Origin: Asterias rubens | Taxonomy: Eukaryota > Echinodermata > Asteroidea > Forcipulatida > Asteriidae | Reading direction: 5' to 3' | Assembly: GCF_902459465.1 (NCBI RefSeq) | Contig: NC_047076.1 | Coordinates: forward strand, 7,882,146 to 7,946,145 | Length of the DNA stretch: 64,000 bases | Shown: piece after piece, positions 11,901 through 21,400 of the stretch | Layout: every line of letters begins with the position of its first letter | How positions within the stretch are numbered: position 1 is the first letter of the stretch | Translations under genes and position numbers: made by a program | The notes under the pieces: model-generated | Told to the model about the DNA's origin: nothing | Seen by the model: the letters and a program-made list of their open reading frames with translations, nothing else | The model's database searches: none

Positions 11901-13474
11901 TTAATAGAGAAAGCTACTTTTTAGGGGGGGGGTGTCTCTTTGGGAAATTACAGTGAGGTCTTTAGGATAAGTGGCATTTGATGGAGTTAAAGTGAAGTTC
12001 AGCCCAAAATATTAAAAAATGATAGTTTGTCCATTGCGGCAAATTACTTACTCATGGTTTCTGTAATAAAAAATAAAAGATTCCCAGCCATTTTCACTTT
12101 AAACTGCTTATAAAACAGCCACGTTTTGGCATAGAAATGATGATTTGGTCTCTAAAGCTTTGAAATGTCAAATTATCCTACAAGCTTTTTCTGGTCTTGC
12201 TTATTATTCTTAATAACCTTTTGTTTGGTTGATGATTTTCTCTAACCCTTCTACTGTCTGACTATTCAATAACATCCACTGTGGTTTTGTACGATAGATC
12301 AATGCCAGCCTACAATGATTTTGTGTGTTAAATATATCTGCATAGTGCACAGTCAACCCTCCTACTGTCTGACCATTCAATGTCATCCATGTGGTTTTAA
12401 ATGCTAGATCAATGCCAGCCTACAATGATTTCCTGTGTTAAATACATTGTACAGTACACATGTCAACCCTCCTATAACAGTCTGACCATTCAATATCATC
12501 CACTTTGCGTTTTGAATGATAGATAAACTATATACCACCCTGCAATCTGATCTCAAGTCACAAGAATGTTTTTCACTGTTGTTTTTAGGTATGCCATCGA
12601 CTGGCAGAGTGAAGAAGGCATTCTTCGAGTCATTTTAGGCGATAGCGGGCACATTGTCTGTACCCTCTCTGTGGCCACTGGACCCCTAGGGTTGACCCTC
12701 ACCCAGCTGAAATCAGTAGAGGGTGCTTCCAAACACCCACCCATCGAGGAGTTGAAGGTGAGCATTGCTTAGCACAAGTTTAATCTCATGTGCCATTTTC
12801 CCATTACAGGATAGCTCCTTTAAAGAAAGAGGCTGGAATAAAACATCCTTTTCATCTGACAACTCACACCTGTTATCCCCATGTAATTCCTTTTCCAAAC
12901 AGTGGACTTAATTGGATCATGCACAAACCAGTAGGGCTGCTGCCTGCCCCAGCAGGCAGATTAAGTGCTCATCCATGAAGTTTAATGGCCCAGTTCAATG
13001 TTAACTCACCCACTGGTGAAAAGGATGTTTAGTTTCCAGGTTTCGTGGCGCAACACTAAGAAAATCTTTACTGGAGTTTCCCTGTAAAGCAGTTTTTTTT
13101 TTAAATTAGGCCAAATTACCATAACATACATGAAAGACCTGGCGTTTATTTTACAAAGAACCAAAACTCATCTTAGGGTTTTTCTAATATCATCGGGGTG
13201 ATTTGTGTTAAAACCCTACAACTGACTGCAGTAAAGTACCATAACTTCCTGTCATCAATTTGTCAGGATTTATTCATTTACATACAATCACACTCTGCCT
13301 GAAGAATGTAGTTGGTTTCTAATGTATTATTGCCTCGCAAATAATTGCATTACCTGTTTGACCTGTACACTGAAAGTATTAGACTATTTTTTTCTTTTTT
13401 TCCAGCCACCTCAAGAATCACCAAGGATATCGGAATGGCTGGAGTACTTGAAAGAAGCTGTACACAACTTTTAG
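2905..13474 (+). CDS. Coiled-coil tandem-RWD protein, KNL1/ZWINT-like (10 exons)
   Basis: Joined exons: 2905-2981, 3616-3733, 4408-4519, 6518-6619, 8556-8719, 9390-9586, 10530-10725, 11753-11895, 12589-12757, 13406-13474. Together they give one open frame of 1347 nt (448 aa) with compatible phases at every join. Residues 60-250 are heptad-like, charged and Leu-rich, a coiled coil. Residues about 255-448 alternate beta-rich and helical stretches and resemble, from memory, the tandem RWD domains at the KNL1 C-terminus (for example the run ETLDISDLVAEGV, then FMEVEQLRHQYAIDW). Residues about 50-105 (LPSDVRIE, then DEFKKKKIAFVQLL) resemble the start of ZWINT. No MELT-like repeats are encoded upstream, so this looks like a short complete gene rather than the tail of KNL1. 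The start codon has a favourable context (gcaaaATGg). Expected role: outer-kinetochore scaffold. Gene structure is well supported; identity is inference. Confidence 0.7.
3219..3378. repeat. Compound inverted repeat in intron 1
   Basis: tgagagaccgatgttaaaa near 3221 is mirrored by ttttaacatcggtctca, and a third copy (gatgagagaccgattaaaa) follows. The sequence caccttgttgagctgta is mirrored by tacagctcaacaaggtg. It looks like two palindromic insertions or a rearranged one. Confidence 0.55.
3616..3733 (+). CDS. Coiled-coil/RWD gene, coding exon 2
   Basis: Acceptor tttacag, donor gtaagg. It encodes residues 26-65, starting VLSQIKDEINVLPKK and including LPSDVRIE, the ZWINT-like stretch. It ends in phase 0. 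Confidence 0.75.
3872..4100 (+). mobile_element. tRNA-derived SINE in intron 2
   Basis: A tRNA-like head with A-box-like ggttggcgcagtggt and B-box ggttcgaatccc (3920-3931) is followed by an unrelated body. The anticodon arm does not pair well, so it is a SINE rather than a tRNA gene. Confidence 0.65.
4408..4519 (+). CDS. Coiled-coil/RWD gene, coding exon 3
   Basis: Acceptor attccag, donor gtaata. It encodes DEFKKKKIAFVQLLSRIK and ends in phase 1. An earlier possible donor (gtacct at 4483) is rejected because it would leave phase 0 and break the frame into exon 4. Confidence 0.75.
4717..5399. repeat. Palindromic repeat with GGGCCCA/ATGGCTCTGCTTAC ends
   Basis: The left end (tgggcccagattaatggctc) is mirrored at the right (gagccatgaaataatctgga). 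Other copies lie at 30165-30477 and about 41131-41254. The internal short open frames are not coding. It lies in intron 3 of the coiled-coil/RWD gene. Confidence 0.65.
5458..5730 (+). mobile_element. tRNA-Leu-type SINE, truncated copy
   Basis: The body shares taccagccaggct and ggggtaaccctgtttcagcc with the better copy at 5861-6240, but the tRNA-like head is degraded. Confidence 0.55.
5861..6240 (+). mobile_element. tRNA-Leu-derived SINE
   Basis: The head (about 5861-5948) has A-box-like tggtcgagcggttaagag, an anticodon-arm-like stretch ttcaagctctgg as in tRNA-Leu(CAA), and B-box ggatcgaatccc. A body of about 290 bp follows. A close relative is at 61837-62105. Confidence 0.7.
6518..6619 (+). 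CDS. Coiled-coil/RWD gene, coding exon 4
   Basis: Acceptor caactag, donor gtaagt. It encodes a charged helical segment beginning EEAKEVRSQLKG, typical coiled coil. Phase 1 at both ends. Confidence 0.8.
6663..7031. mobile_element. TTAA MITE family, copy 1 (intron)
   Basis: Both ends read TTAA followed by aggcagtggacactattgg or its reverse complement. It is an almost full-length palindrome of about 370 bp with no transposase. Confidence 0.85.
7762..8142. mobile_element. Inverted-terminal element rich in ATCGCGATAT
   Basis: The left end tttcatttgggcgatatc matches the reverse complement of the right end (gatattgcccaagatgaaa). The interior consists of atcgatatcgcgatatatcg-type alternating palindromes near both ends. 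It lies in intron 4 of the coiled-coil/RWD gene. Confidence 0.6.
8556..8719 (+). CDS. Coiled-coil/RWD gene, coding exon 5
   Basis: Residues 137-191, coiled coil (TLQAKLETFESRLEQVQEE). The donor is gtttgt. An alternative acceptor 11 or so bases downstream (ccaag at about 8567) also keeps the frame; the upstream one is preferred because it continues the heptad pattern and has a better pyrimidine tract. Confidence 0.7.
8806..8945. repeat. CCTAAGTTAGGA palindromic repeat, copy 1
   Basis: Contains gagttaggacgagtaact and cctaacttaggatt and begins/ends with cacaaa/gtgaaatcgatgg-type sequence. Sister copies lie at 33878-34035 and 61060-61208. Confidence 0.55.
9390..9586 (+). CDS. Coiled-coil/RWD gene, coding exon 6
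   Basis: Acceptor atattag, donor gtaatc. It encodes residues 192-256, the last Gln/Glu-rich part of the coiled coil (ETELARQALSNLKASQLEN). Ends in phase 2, completing a Trp codon with the next exon. Confidence 0.8.
9860..9978. mobile_element. Short palindromic MITE
   Basis: Arms cacgctcgtggaatac and gtattccaagagcgtg enclose a second inverted pair, tgcgtcccatat with atatgggacgca, around a 15-nt GC-rich loop (gaggccgtaggcgga). It lies in intron 6. Confidence 0.7.
10285..10440. repeat. Direct repeat flanking exon 7, left copy
   Basis: aatataatccctgatggca through tctcaaagtgaaatgattc is nearly identical to the copy at 11090-11240 on the other side of exon 7. Confidence 0.75.
10530..10725 (+). 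CDS. Coiled-coil/RWD gene, coding exon 7
   Basis: Acceptor tctttag, donor gtaagt. It encodes the coil-to-RWD transition and the first beta strands (NDSWTLELNTAGCSL, then MKAVLTLHFKPG). It is flanked on both sides by copies of one ~140-bp repeat (10285-10440 and 11090-11240). Confidence 0.85.
10909..11041. repeat. Palindromic repeat, TTCATACTTCCTGCGAA ends
   Basis: The left end gttcatacttcctgcgaa is mirrored by ttcgcaggaagtatgaac at the right. A longer relative is at about 25773-25962. Confidence 0.7.
11090..11240. repeat. Direct repeat flanking exon 7, right copy
   Basis: Second copy of the repeat at 10285-10440, in the same orientation and with only a few differences until the copies diverge after gaaatgattc. 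Confidence 0.75.
11267..11634. mobile_element. TTAA MITE family, copy 2 (intron)
   Basis: TTAA-aggcagtggacactattgg at the left and accaatagtgtccagtgtct-TTAA at the right; palindromic interior as in the other copies. Confidence 0.85.
11753..11895 (+). CDS. Coiled-coil/RWD gene, coding exon 8
   Basis: Strong pyrimidine tract (tccccccttt) before the acceptor; donor gtgagt. It encodes the helical second half of the first RWD-like unit and ends in phase 2. Confidence 0.85.
12245..12555. repeat. ~110-bp tandem repeat, three copies
   Basis: Units begin accctcctactgtctgacca and contain gatagatcaatgccagcct. Related single units occur near 26100-26240, 47080 and 47290. It lies in the intron before exon 9 of the coiled-coil/RWD gene. 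Confidence 0.7.
12589..12757 (+). CDS. Coiled-coil/RWD gene, coding exon 9
   Basis: Acceptor tttttag, donor gtgagc. It encodes the beta sheet of the second RWD-like unit (YAIDWQSEEGILRVILGD and following strands). Phase 0 at the end. Confidence 0.85.
13406..13474 (+). CDS. Coiled-coil/RWD gene, coding exon 10 and stop
   Basis: Acceptor with a long T/C tract (tttttttccag). It encodes the C-terminal helix (ISEWLEYLKEAVHNF) and the stop codon tag at 13472-13474. Confidence 0.85.
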   Translation, partial: PPQESPRISEWLEYLKEAVHNF

Positions 13475-13593
13475 AACAAATTGTTCACTTCAAGAAAAGG
13501 CAGTATATACATTAGTCAAGAGTGACCTTGTGTATGTCCGAGTCTATTATTTTGACGTTTTTTTTGGTCCTATTCAAGCTATATTGTTAGATA

Positions 13594-14062
13594 TCTTTAT
13601 AGCAGGGGTATACTTTAAAATACCCTGTTCAGGATATTTGGCACAGACTTCTGCATTGTATGTGATCTTTATAGCAGGGGTATACTTTAAAATACCCTGT
13701 TCAGGATATTTGGCACTGAGACTTCTGCATTCTATGTGATCTAAAAAGCAGGGGTATACTTTAAAATACCCTGTTCAGGATATTTGGCACTGAAACTTCT
13801 GCATTCTATGTGATCTATAAAGCAGGGGGTATACTTTAAAATACCCTGTTCAGGATATTTGGCACTGAGACTTCTGCATTCTATGTGATCTATAAAGCAG
13901 GGGTATACTTTAAAATACCCTGTTCAGGATATTTGGCACTGAAACTTCTGCATACTATGTGATCGTTAAAGCAGGCAGGGGTATACTTTAAAATACCCTG
14001 TTCAGGATATTTGGCACTGAGACTTCTGCATTCTATGTGATCTATAAAGCAGAGGTATACTT
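13594..14062 (+). repeat. ~75-bp tandem array, about seven copies
   Basis: Each unit contains agcaggggtatactttaaaa, then taccctgttcaggatatttg. The copies are nearly identical. The array begins about 120 bp after the stop codon of the coiled-coil/RWD gene and so may fall in its 3' UTR. Confidence 0.85.
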
Positions 14063-15438
14063 TTACTCTGTTTGGGATATAATACTTTTTTTGGCAGGGG
14101 GAAATTTTTCCCTTGTTTTGATAGACTGTTTAGTAGTAGGGGTTTTTACCCAGTTGGGATATACTTATTTTGGCAGGGGGACTTTTGCCCTCTATAGGAT
14201 CACATGGTTTTGCTCCTCTAGTTCTGATATTTAGCTCTATGGTTATACTGTTAATCTGGTAGAAGTATACACGTATGAAATACTATTATAGACAACTTAT
14301 AAGAATCTTATAAGAATCCTAAAAGATTCTAATAAGAATATTACAAGAAACTGTATTGAACTACTAAAGAACAGTCTTACGCGAATTGTATTAAGATTCT
14401 TATAAGATTATAAGAACCTGTATTGAACTGCTCAGAGCAGTCTTATAAGATTCTTACTAGAACCTTTTATGAATTTTACATGTAAAGTAGTCAGATCTTA
14501 TAAGAAATATACCAGGATCTTATGTTATGTATGATACACAAGACTTATGTACACTACACTGGGGTCAACATATGACTAACTCTAAAGTATTCGATGAACC
14601 CAAACCATCCACTGAAACACAAATCAGCGTTGCATGAGACTAGCAGGGCACTCTTTCAGAAACATTAAAAAAAACTGTCTCTTAGCTTTGCCCAGTTTCA
14701 TAGAGCTGCTTAAGCAGACAATATTGCTTAAAAATATTCTGCTTAGGAGACATGAGTAATATACCAGTAACAAGTTTTACTTGTGCGAGCTTCCAACTGG
14801 TCTTTCTAATTTGATGAGGGATAGACAAGAGTGGGCAAATCTCAACATGATTCCGACCTCCGTCGGCTATGAGAAAGAGACGGACGTTTTACCCATTGGC
14901 TCATTGAAGATTACTGGTCACATCACTATATCAACACATGTAAAGTCACATCACTATATCAACACATGTAAATAATATAGAAGTCTTTTTTCAAAGGGTC
15001 AACTGTGTATAAATTAAAGTGTGTACAAATGAAATTAACTAGCATATCGATCCACATCAGGTTTATTTCAGCATTTAGCTTTTAAAAGTTTGTAACTAAA
15101 GAGAATCATTTGACTGTCTTCTTAATATCTTTGAAAATAAACCTCAGAGAGAAGAAGAAACATATGTGCCAAAATATCTGTTTTTGTCCACAGTTGAATG
15201 AATTAAATATTTGGGAACTGTTGAGTATATTTTGAAGAATGAACCATACACTGAAGCCATTCTAAGATTCATACAAACTTGTAAGATGACGCCACTGAGA
15301 TTTATAAAGGCATTATTAAATGCTTGTATGGCACACTCAAACAAATTCGACAATGACTACCCCAAAAATTTCCGATACTGAAAGTGAGAATGAAAAATGA
15401 ACAAAACTTTATAAAATAAAAAAAATTGGAAAAATACG
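14063..15438. other. Gene-free stretch
   Basis: A short-period repeat of ttataagaatc-type words fills about 14285-14520. A partial ctgcttaag-type repeat lies at about 14690-14770. Nothing coding is recognised in the rest. Confidence 0.5.
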
Positions 15439-15511
15439 TGCCCCGTGTGAGGCTCGAACTCACGACCTTCAGATTATGAGACTGACGCGCTGCCGACTGC
15501 GCCAACGAGGC
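15439..15511 (-). tRNA. tRNA-Met (CAT)
   Basis: Read on the minus strand this is a full 73-nt cloverleaf: 7-bp acceptor stem (GCCTCGT with ACGGGGC, one G-T pair) plus discriminator A, A-box-like TTGGCGCAGTCGGCAGCG, anticodon CAT (plus-strand 15476-15478) in the loop CTCATAA, and B-box GTTCGAGCC. It has no intron. A T run follows at the 3' side (plus-strand A runs at about 15418-15436), fitting RNA polymerase III termination. The sequence matches the elongator tRNA-Met type of animals. Unlike the tRNA-like SINE heads in this window it has intact stems and no SINE body. Confidence 0.93.
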
Positions 15512-15805
15512 ATCTGTTCACGATGGTATTTTTAAGGTTTATATACTTTTTACTATTTATAAGTGCAAAACACGCAAGCGCAAAAGTAGCTTTTTTTCGC
15601 TGGTAACTTTTTAGTGCATGTAATATGATGGATACGCGTGAACCAGTGAAGCAATTAGAATTCTGTTACTCATATGTGGTGCACAACGAACAAGGGGCCG
15701 GTGTTCTCAACAATTATTTTGGTAAGGTTTTCATGATCTTTTAAAAAGTATTAAAGGAGAGAATACCTCCATTTTAAACTTTAGATAGTTGAAAAATGGG
15801 TAAGG

Positions 15806-15937
15806 GGAAAAGTTTCCGTATGGCGCCACCACTTTTTCATTCGCAATAAAATAATATAGTATCTAATTTACCTGATTGATATATCCCTTTTTGTAAAAAT
15901 GAGTGAAAAAGTGGTGGCGCCATACGGAAAGTTATCC
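15806..15937. mobile_element. 132-bp hAT-like MITE, copy 1
   Basis: Ends ggaaaagtttccgtatggcg and cgccatacggaaagttatcc form terminal inverted repeats. Flanks GGGTAAGG (15798-15805) and GGGTAATG (15938-15945) match at 7 of 8 bases, an 8-bp target duplication. Confidence 0.85.
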
Positions 15938-16244
15938 GGGTAATGTGCTCCTGAGGTTTTTGAGCGCTTGAAAGCTACGTTTTATCAAAATGTCTCATTT
16001 GTCTGGGCCGGCACCTTACGCCGTTACGGTTTCCGCTTTCAAATTCATGTGGAAAGGTCAACTCGACCTGACTGAGTATTGCAGTTTTTGTTTACCCCCC
16101 ACCCTCCCCTCCCCCCCAACACTATTTTAGTATTTGCTAGTGCTGCAGATTGATAACAGCGTTCTTTAAAAAACACCTTTGTTGTGTTCTGAGTGAGTGA
16201 TTATAGCAAAAGGAATTTTTTTATATTATTAACATAAATAAAAT

Positions 16245-16538
16245 GGATAACTTTCCGTGTATGGCCGCGCCACCACTTCACTCATTATTTACTATTAATT
16301 AAAGAGGAATATTAAAGGGATATCTCATTGAGGTAAATTAGAGGAAAAGTTTCCGTATGGCGCCAACACTTTTTCATTCGATATTAAATAATATAGTATC
16401 TAATTAACCTCAATGAGATATCCCTTTTTGTAAAAATGAGTGAAAAGGTGGTGGCGCCATACGGAAAGTTATCCAAATTAGAAACTATATTATTTCATAT
16501 CGAATGCAAAAGTGGTGGCGCCATACGGAAACATTTCC
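16245..16538. mobile_element. 132-bp MITE family, outer copy split by insertion
   Basis: The outer element starts ggataactttccgtg and ends acggaaacatttcc. It is interrupted at 16343-16474 by another copy of the same family. Flanks share TAAAAT in a degenerate 8-bp duplication. Confidence 0.8.
16343..16474. mobile_element. 132-bp MITE family, inner nested copy
   Basis: Exactly 132 bp, bounded by perfect 8-bp duplications AAATTAGA (16335-16342 and 16475-16482) that belong to the outer element. Confidence 0.9.
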
Positions 16539-16634
16539 CCTAAAATAATTGAAGTCTTTATTGATTATTAAAATTTGATTGTTTTTATTTATAAAACATG
16601 CTGGAAAAAGTGTAGGGGGACTTGTAAAAAGTTG

Positions 16635-17503
16635 TAGTTGCGATAACGTAACCCTCCTGCCGACGGCGGAGCTGGAGGGTTACGAGTCACACGCAATCTG
16701 TGCAGGGCGAAATGGTCAAACACGTACAATTTCGACAGCTAGTCAATAGATTTGCTCAATTTTTACCCCTTTCGAAAATCATGACACAAATTCTATGAAC
16801 CAACCTTAATCCTCAATATCTAATGAATAACATTTAAAACACCATTGAGAAAGTATTTTAAAAAAAAGTACAAAAACTTACCAGATTCCGGAGCGAAACA
16901 GTCACAAATTTCCCAGGTTCTATTTTGAACCTGTCGCTTCGCCATTTTGTGACTTCCCGATGTTCATTGCTGTTGGACTAAACCATTCTGTAAAAGGGGT
17001 GTTATAAGGCAGCGCGGCAGGGCGTGTGCGCTGTCCGTTTACTATTTGCCCGCTGTTCACTCACTAGCGCACTGCCGCACTGCAGCTGCACCCATTGTAA
17101 CACCCCTTTTACAGAATGGTTTAGTCAAACTGGGCTGCGGCTCGGTCGGCAGGTCGTCAATTCAATTGGCTGGTACCTACGGTTGGGTTCAGCGCTTGGG
17201 GTCAGCGCTTGGTAACCAGCGACAGGTTCAAAAATAGAACCTGGGAAATTTGTGACTGTTTCGCTCCTGGGATCTGGTAAGTTTTTGTCCTTTTTTTCAA
17301 AATATTTTCTCAATTGTGTTTTTGAATGTTATTCATTAGACATTGAGGATTAAGTTCGTGTTCATAGAATTTGTGTCATGATTTTTGAAAGTGGTAAAAA
17401 ATGAGCAAATCTGTTGACTAAAATATTTCGCCCTGAATCGATTGCGAATGACTCATAACCCTTCGGCTACGCCGTCGGCAGGAGGGTTACGTTATCGCAA
17501 CTA
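16635..17503. mobile_element. ~870-bp foldback element
   Basis: The left end tagttgcgataacgtaaccc is the reverse complement of the right end (gggttacgttatcgcaacta). Long arms (about 16635-17008 and 17097-17503) pair over most of their length around a GC-rich centre of about 90 bp. TA at both ends may be a target duplication. Short relatives are at 44057-44112 and about 41581-41650. No transposase is encoded; the small open frames fall in the arms and centre. Confidence 0.8.
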
Positions 17504-17904
17504 GGGGACTTGGACCTTTTTCTGTGGTCGTGTGGATTCCACGGTTTATTTACACCTTTCAAGATTGTACTACCTTTTTGGGAAAGATTTCTTTATCCTG
17601 CCAACATTGTAATCCTGCCAACACTTCACTAATTTTTACCAAAAGGTTTATCGCATTTGAATAATATTACTTATTATTAGTTATTTATTTCATAACAAAT
17701 GAAAAAGTGGTGGCAGGATTTTTACCCAGCACTAATTTTTTTACCAAAATGTTGCCATCTTCAGTCGTACTGCCTACTACAAAAAAGTTGTGGTTCATTA
17801 TAGTTGCAAGAATTGTTAGTTTCTGCAGATCAGTTGTGATGATCAACAAATTTATTTTCAGATGTATAATTTTATTCTTTGATCCTTAGTACAGTACTTG
17901 AATC
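17504..17904 (+). promoter_or_regulatory. 5' flank and probable 5' UTR of the RGG zinc-finger gene
   Basis: A plausible acceptor (gatccttag, ending 17889) lies 15 bp before the ATG, which suggests a separate upstream non-coding exon that I could not place. gccatctt at about 17754-17761 is the reverse complement of a YY1-type core (aagatggc). No TATA box is evident. Confidence 0.35.
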
Positions 17905-18447
17905 ATGTACGGTAACAATAGAGGTATGGACTACTCTTCCCAGTACGGAGCAAGTAGTAGTATGCCATATAGCATGGACCTCTCTGGTTATGGAACAAGT
18001 GGTGACAATGAGGGCTATGGATCGTCGATCATGCAGGACACCTCCTTCTCTTCTTTCCCAAGTGGGAATGGACAAGCAGGAGGCATTAAGTACTTCGGAG
18101 GGCCTCAAGGATCTTTCCACAATGGTCCCGGAAAGAGCATGGGTGGAAACTATGGTAGCAGTGGAGTGCAACGTGGCGGGAACCGTGGAGGAAGTGCGGG
18201 GCGTGGTATGGGGCGTGGTGCTACAGGAGGCACTGCTAGAGGTGCTGCAAGGGGCGCTACTAGAGGCGCGGCAAGAGGTGCTGCAAGAGGCGCTGCAAGG
18301 GGTGGGGCATCAGGGCGAGGTGCCACAACGGCAGGAAATGGCGCAATCAAAAAGGTATCTACACCTGGAGTGTCTACAATGGATAAAGATGAATCGGGGT
18401 ACCTTCAGGATCATGCTGGTCACTTTCCGGATGAATACTGGTGTAAG
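17905..18447 (+). CDS. RGG zinc-finger gene, coding exon 1
   Basis: Residues 1-181. Starts MYGNNRGMDYSSQYG, a low-complexity Tyr/Gly/Ser region, followed by an alternating Arg-Gly/Ala tract. The last codons give EYWCK, the first Cys of zinc finger 1. Donor gtgagt, phase 0. Confidence 0.88.
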
Positions 18448-21400
18448 GTGAGTTTGTTGCACCGGCAGGGGACTTTTGGGACGCCAATTTAAGTCTTTTT
18501 AACTTCTGTCATGTATTTTTGTGATATTTTTATTCAACCTCATTGAATTGAATTGAATTGAATAGGTGGTAGCAGATTTACCAGGTAAATCCATTTTTCT
18601 TGGTAATGTGCGCATGTTAAGAAGTACTTAAAATGGAAATTTTACTTGTAAGTCTGCTGCGTCCTGCCGTCCAAAGTCTCGTATTGTAACCCTCCATACT
18701 CCTGAGGGTTGCTGACCGGAGGATTACAATGTTAAAGGGTTTGGATACTTTTTGTACAACACAAAAAACAATGTCCAAAACAAGAAATCTTCATTTAAAA
18801 TATTACCTTCTTAGGTGCTGTTTTTATTTTGAGAAATGAGTCAAACAATGCCATGAAAATAATTTTTGTCTCAGGAGACAACAATTGATAGCATGTACAA
18901 AGTATTAATGCGACTCTCCTGAAAACACAGCTGTGTGATTTTCACTTTTTATTCTTAAAAACTTGACGACTCATGAAGCTGAAACTTCTACAGGTAAATT
19001 TTATTACAAACATCTTTAGTCACAGTGAGTAGAGATTCATGTCATGTCCAAAAACTTGATCCACAAAAGGTGTATCCAAACCCAGGTAGTGACTAGTGAC
19101 CAGATTTGCAGTAGTCTTTCATAAATTAAAGATGAAACTAACATTATCTGTGGTTGTTACAGATCTGCAACGCAAAGACGACAGGACCCAGCAACTACCG
19201 ACAGCACATGAATGGGGTTCGTCATCAACAGGTACATAGTTTATGACACAACGGCATTTTATATTTGATACCCTCGAAGAAACAATGCCAAGATCATCCA
19301 AGTCTACCATTCTGGCCAAAATGCTTAGGCCGCCCATTCCTAACGTTACATAAAACCAATCCCTTTACACTTCCCACTGACAATCATTCTCTTCCTCGTC
19401 CCCCCGCTCAATGTTGACTGTAACGCAGAAGACCGAGCAATCAGAACCAACATTAAACAAAGGGTGCAGGGGGGCCCCAACGAGATATGGCCTAGATTCT
19501 AGCTATCCAAGTCGAACAATGCCGTCAGAAATGAAAACTGCACATGTAAGCTAACATAGCAGTCTTCTGACGTCAAGTCTTCACTTGGATGAGCTGGCTT
19601 ATTCACCATCTGTGCCTAATTTTGTGTAATTCAGCACATAAATAGAACATTTCTTGTTTAAGTTTATATTTGATGATGTGATTGAGACTGGGATTGAGAA
19701 AGGGATTGCGACTGTTGTGTTAATATTGGAACTCCACTGTGAGATTCACAGTGGATTTTTTGATAACTTTTCAAATTATTTTGAACTAAACTTGTTAGAG
19801 AAAAATAATATCGTAGGAACACAAAGTGTTGTGTGCTCTACAGTTTTTCACTGGTTTCACAAAAACAAAAGTTTTTATCTGAAAGATCACACAAACGTAT
19901 CAGGACAATTAAGGCTTTTATTTCCTACAAAGCAACTGTTCAAGTTTGTGAACAGTTAAAACGTTTCTTTTCTTTTGAAATCTGTTGAATATTCTAACCT
20001 TTATGAATATCAAAAGCTCAGAAGCCACTCAGGACATGGTCTCTGTGCCCTGGACCCAATTTTGAAGAGAAAATATTGCTGGAATAGTTGTGCTAGAATG
20101 AATCAGTAAGCATGATATATTGGACAAGTATTTTGGTTGATAACATTGATTTGATAAGCGCATTTTGTTGTGCTTAGCAATTTTGAATGAATGAAAACTT
20201 GACTTGATTTTCCTGCTCAAATATTTTGTGCAAAATTTATTTAAATGTATGTCTGGTTCCCAGGTTTTATACAGGCTTTATTTCAAACAGATAACAAAGT
20301 CCATTTTTGTTCTCTAAAAAAAGTGTACTTGAAGCCAAACTTCAAGTACATGTTGTTATTTTTTACACTGTGAATAAGTATCACAGGGTAACTGCAAATC
20401 AAATTTGGGTAGGGTGTCTTCTTTCAAAAACTATAGATTAAAATGCACATTGTTTGTGCATTCGTATAGGGTTACTGTATATACCTGCGTATGGTTCTCT
20501 ATTCCTTGCCTGTATAAATAATGGGAACCAGTTTATTTGAACAACCAAGATATGGTTCATTAAATTGTATGTTTGTGATAATGTTATCATGAAACTTATG
20601 ATGCCAGAGGAGCATTCCCTTTCCGGAGGGATGCAACTTGGCCGTTCCTAATCCAACTTGTTTTCTCTTTTCCCTTCATACTATAGAATCTCCAGAGCAT
20701 TCAACAGGGCGGTGAGTGGACAGGTGCAGAGGGGCGGATTTTGGCACCTCGCCAAAATCCCCGCTGACACCATTGTTCTCACAATGATGAAGTGCTGTAT
20801 GGGAAATATTTCAACATTGCAATTAAAAGCTCATCCTAAAAAGTTTACTCGGTCAGATCCTTCAATTGTCGCGGGGAAAAAGTTAACATGTACCTGCCAT
20901 GTGAAACTTCAAAGGACAATTTGGAAACCAGTTCAGCTGGTATCCATGCCCCATTCTTAGCCTCCGCAGGCACAGCTATTTTCCTCTGATAAAGGGCACT
21001 TATATGAGGAAAATTTGTATTGCAACATTTCGCAAAGGGCACCGCCTTCATAGCACAGGGCACCACAGCAATTGCTGTAAGTGACGTTGTTCATTTGGAG
21101 GCCTGCCCTCAGTGCACTGCCTCAGTGCCCTGTGAGCCATTTAAGATCATTACACAGTTACCACATAAATAAAGCTTAAATGGTTTTGTATGTTGCAATG
21201 CATTGAATAGTAACAGTAAATAAACATTACAAGGAATTTGAGTAAGCGCCAATTGCAGGAATATTTCCCATACAAATACGCTTTGACTTTAGCTGTACTA
21301 TCTACCCTTACTAGAAGTCATCTGCGACATAAAACATCTGCTCAACAGTGTTTATGTCTTGTACCAATTGCTCACCTGTAGCAGAGTAAGAAATTATTCT

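Noticed and set aside
18150-18350. Minus-strand Pro/Ala-rich open frame and the second plus-strand frame over the same region
   Set aside because: Both are complements or shifts of the Arg-Gly/Ala tract in exon 1 of the RGG gene.
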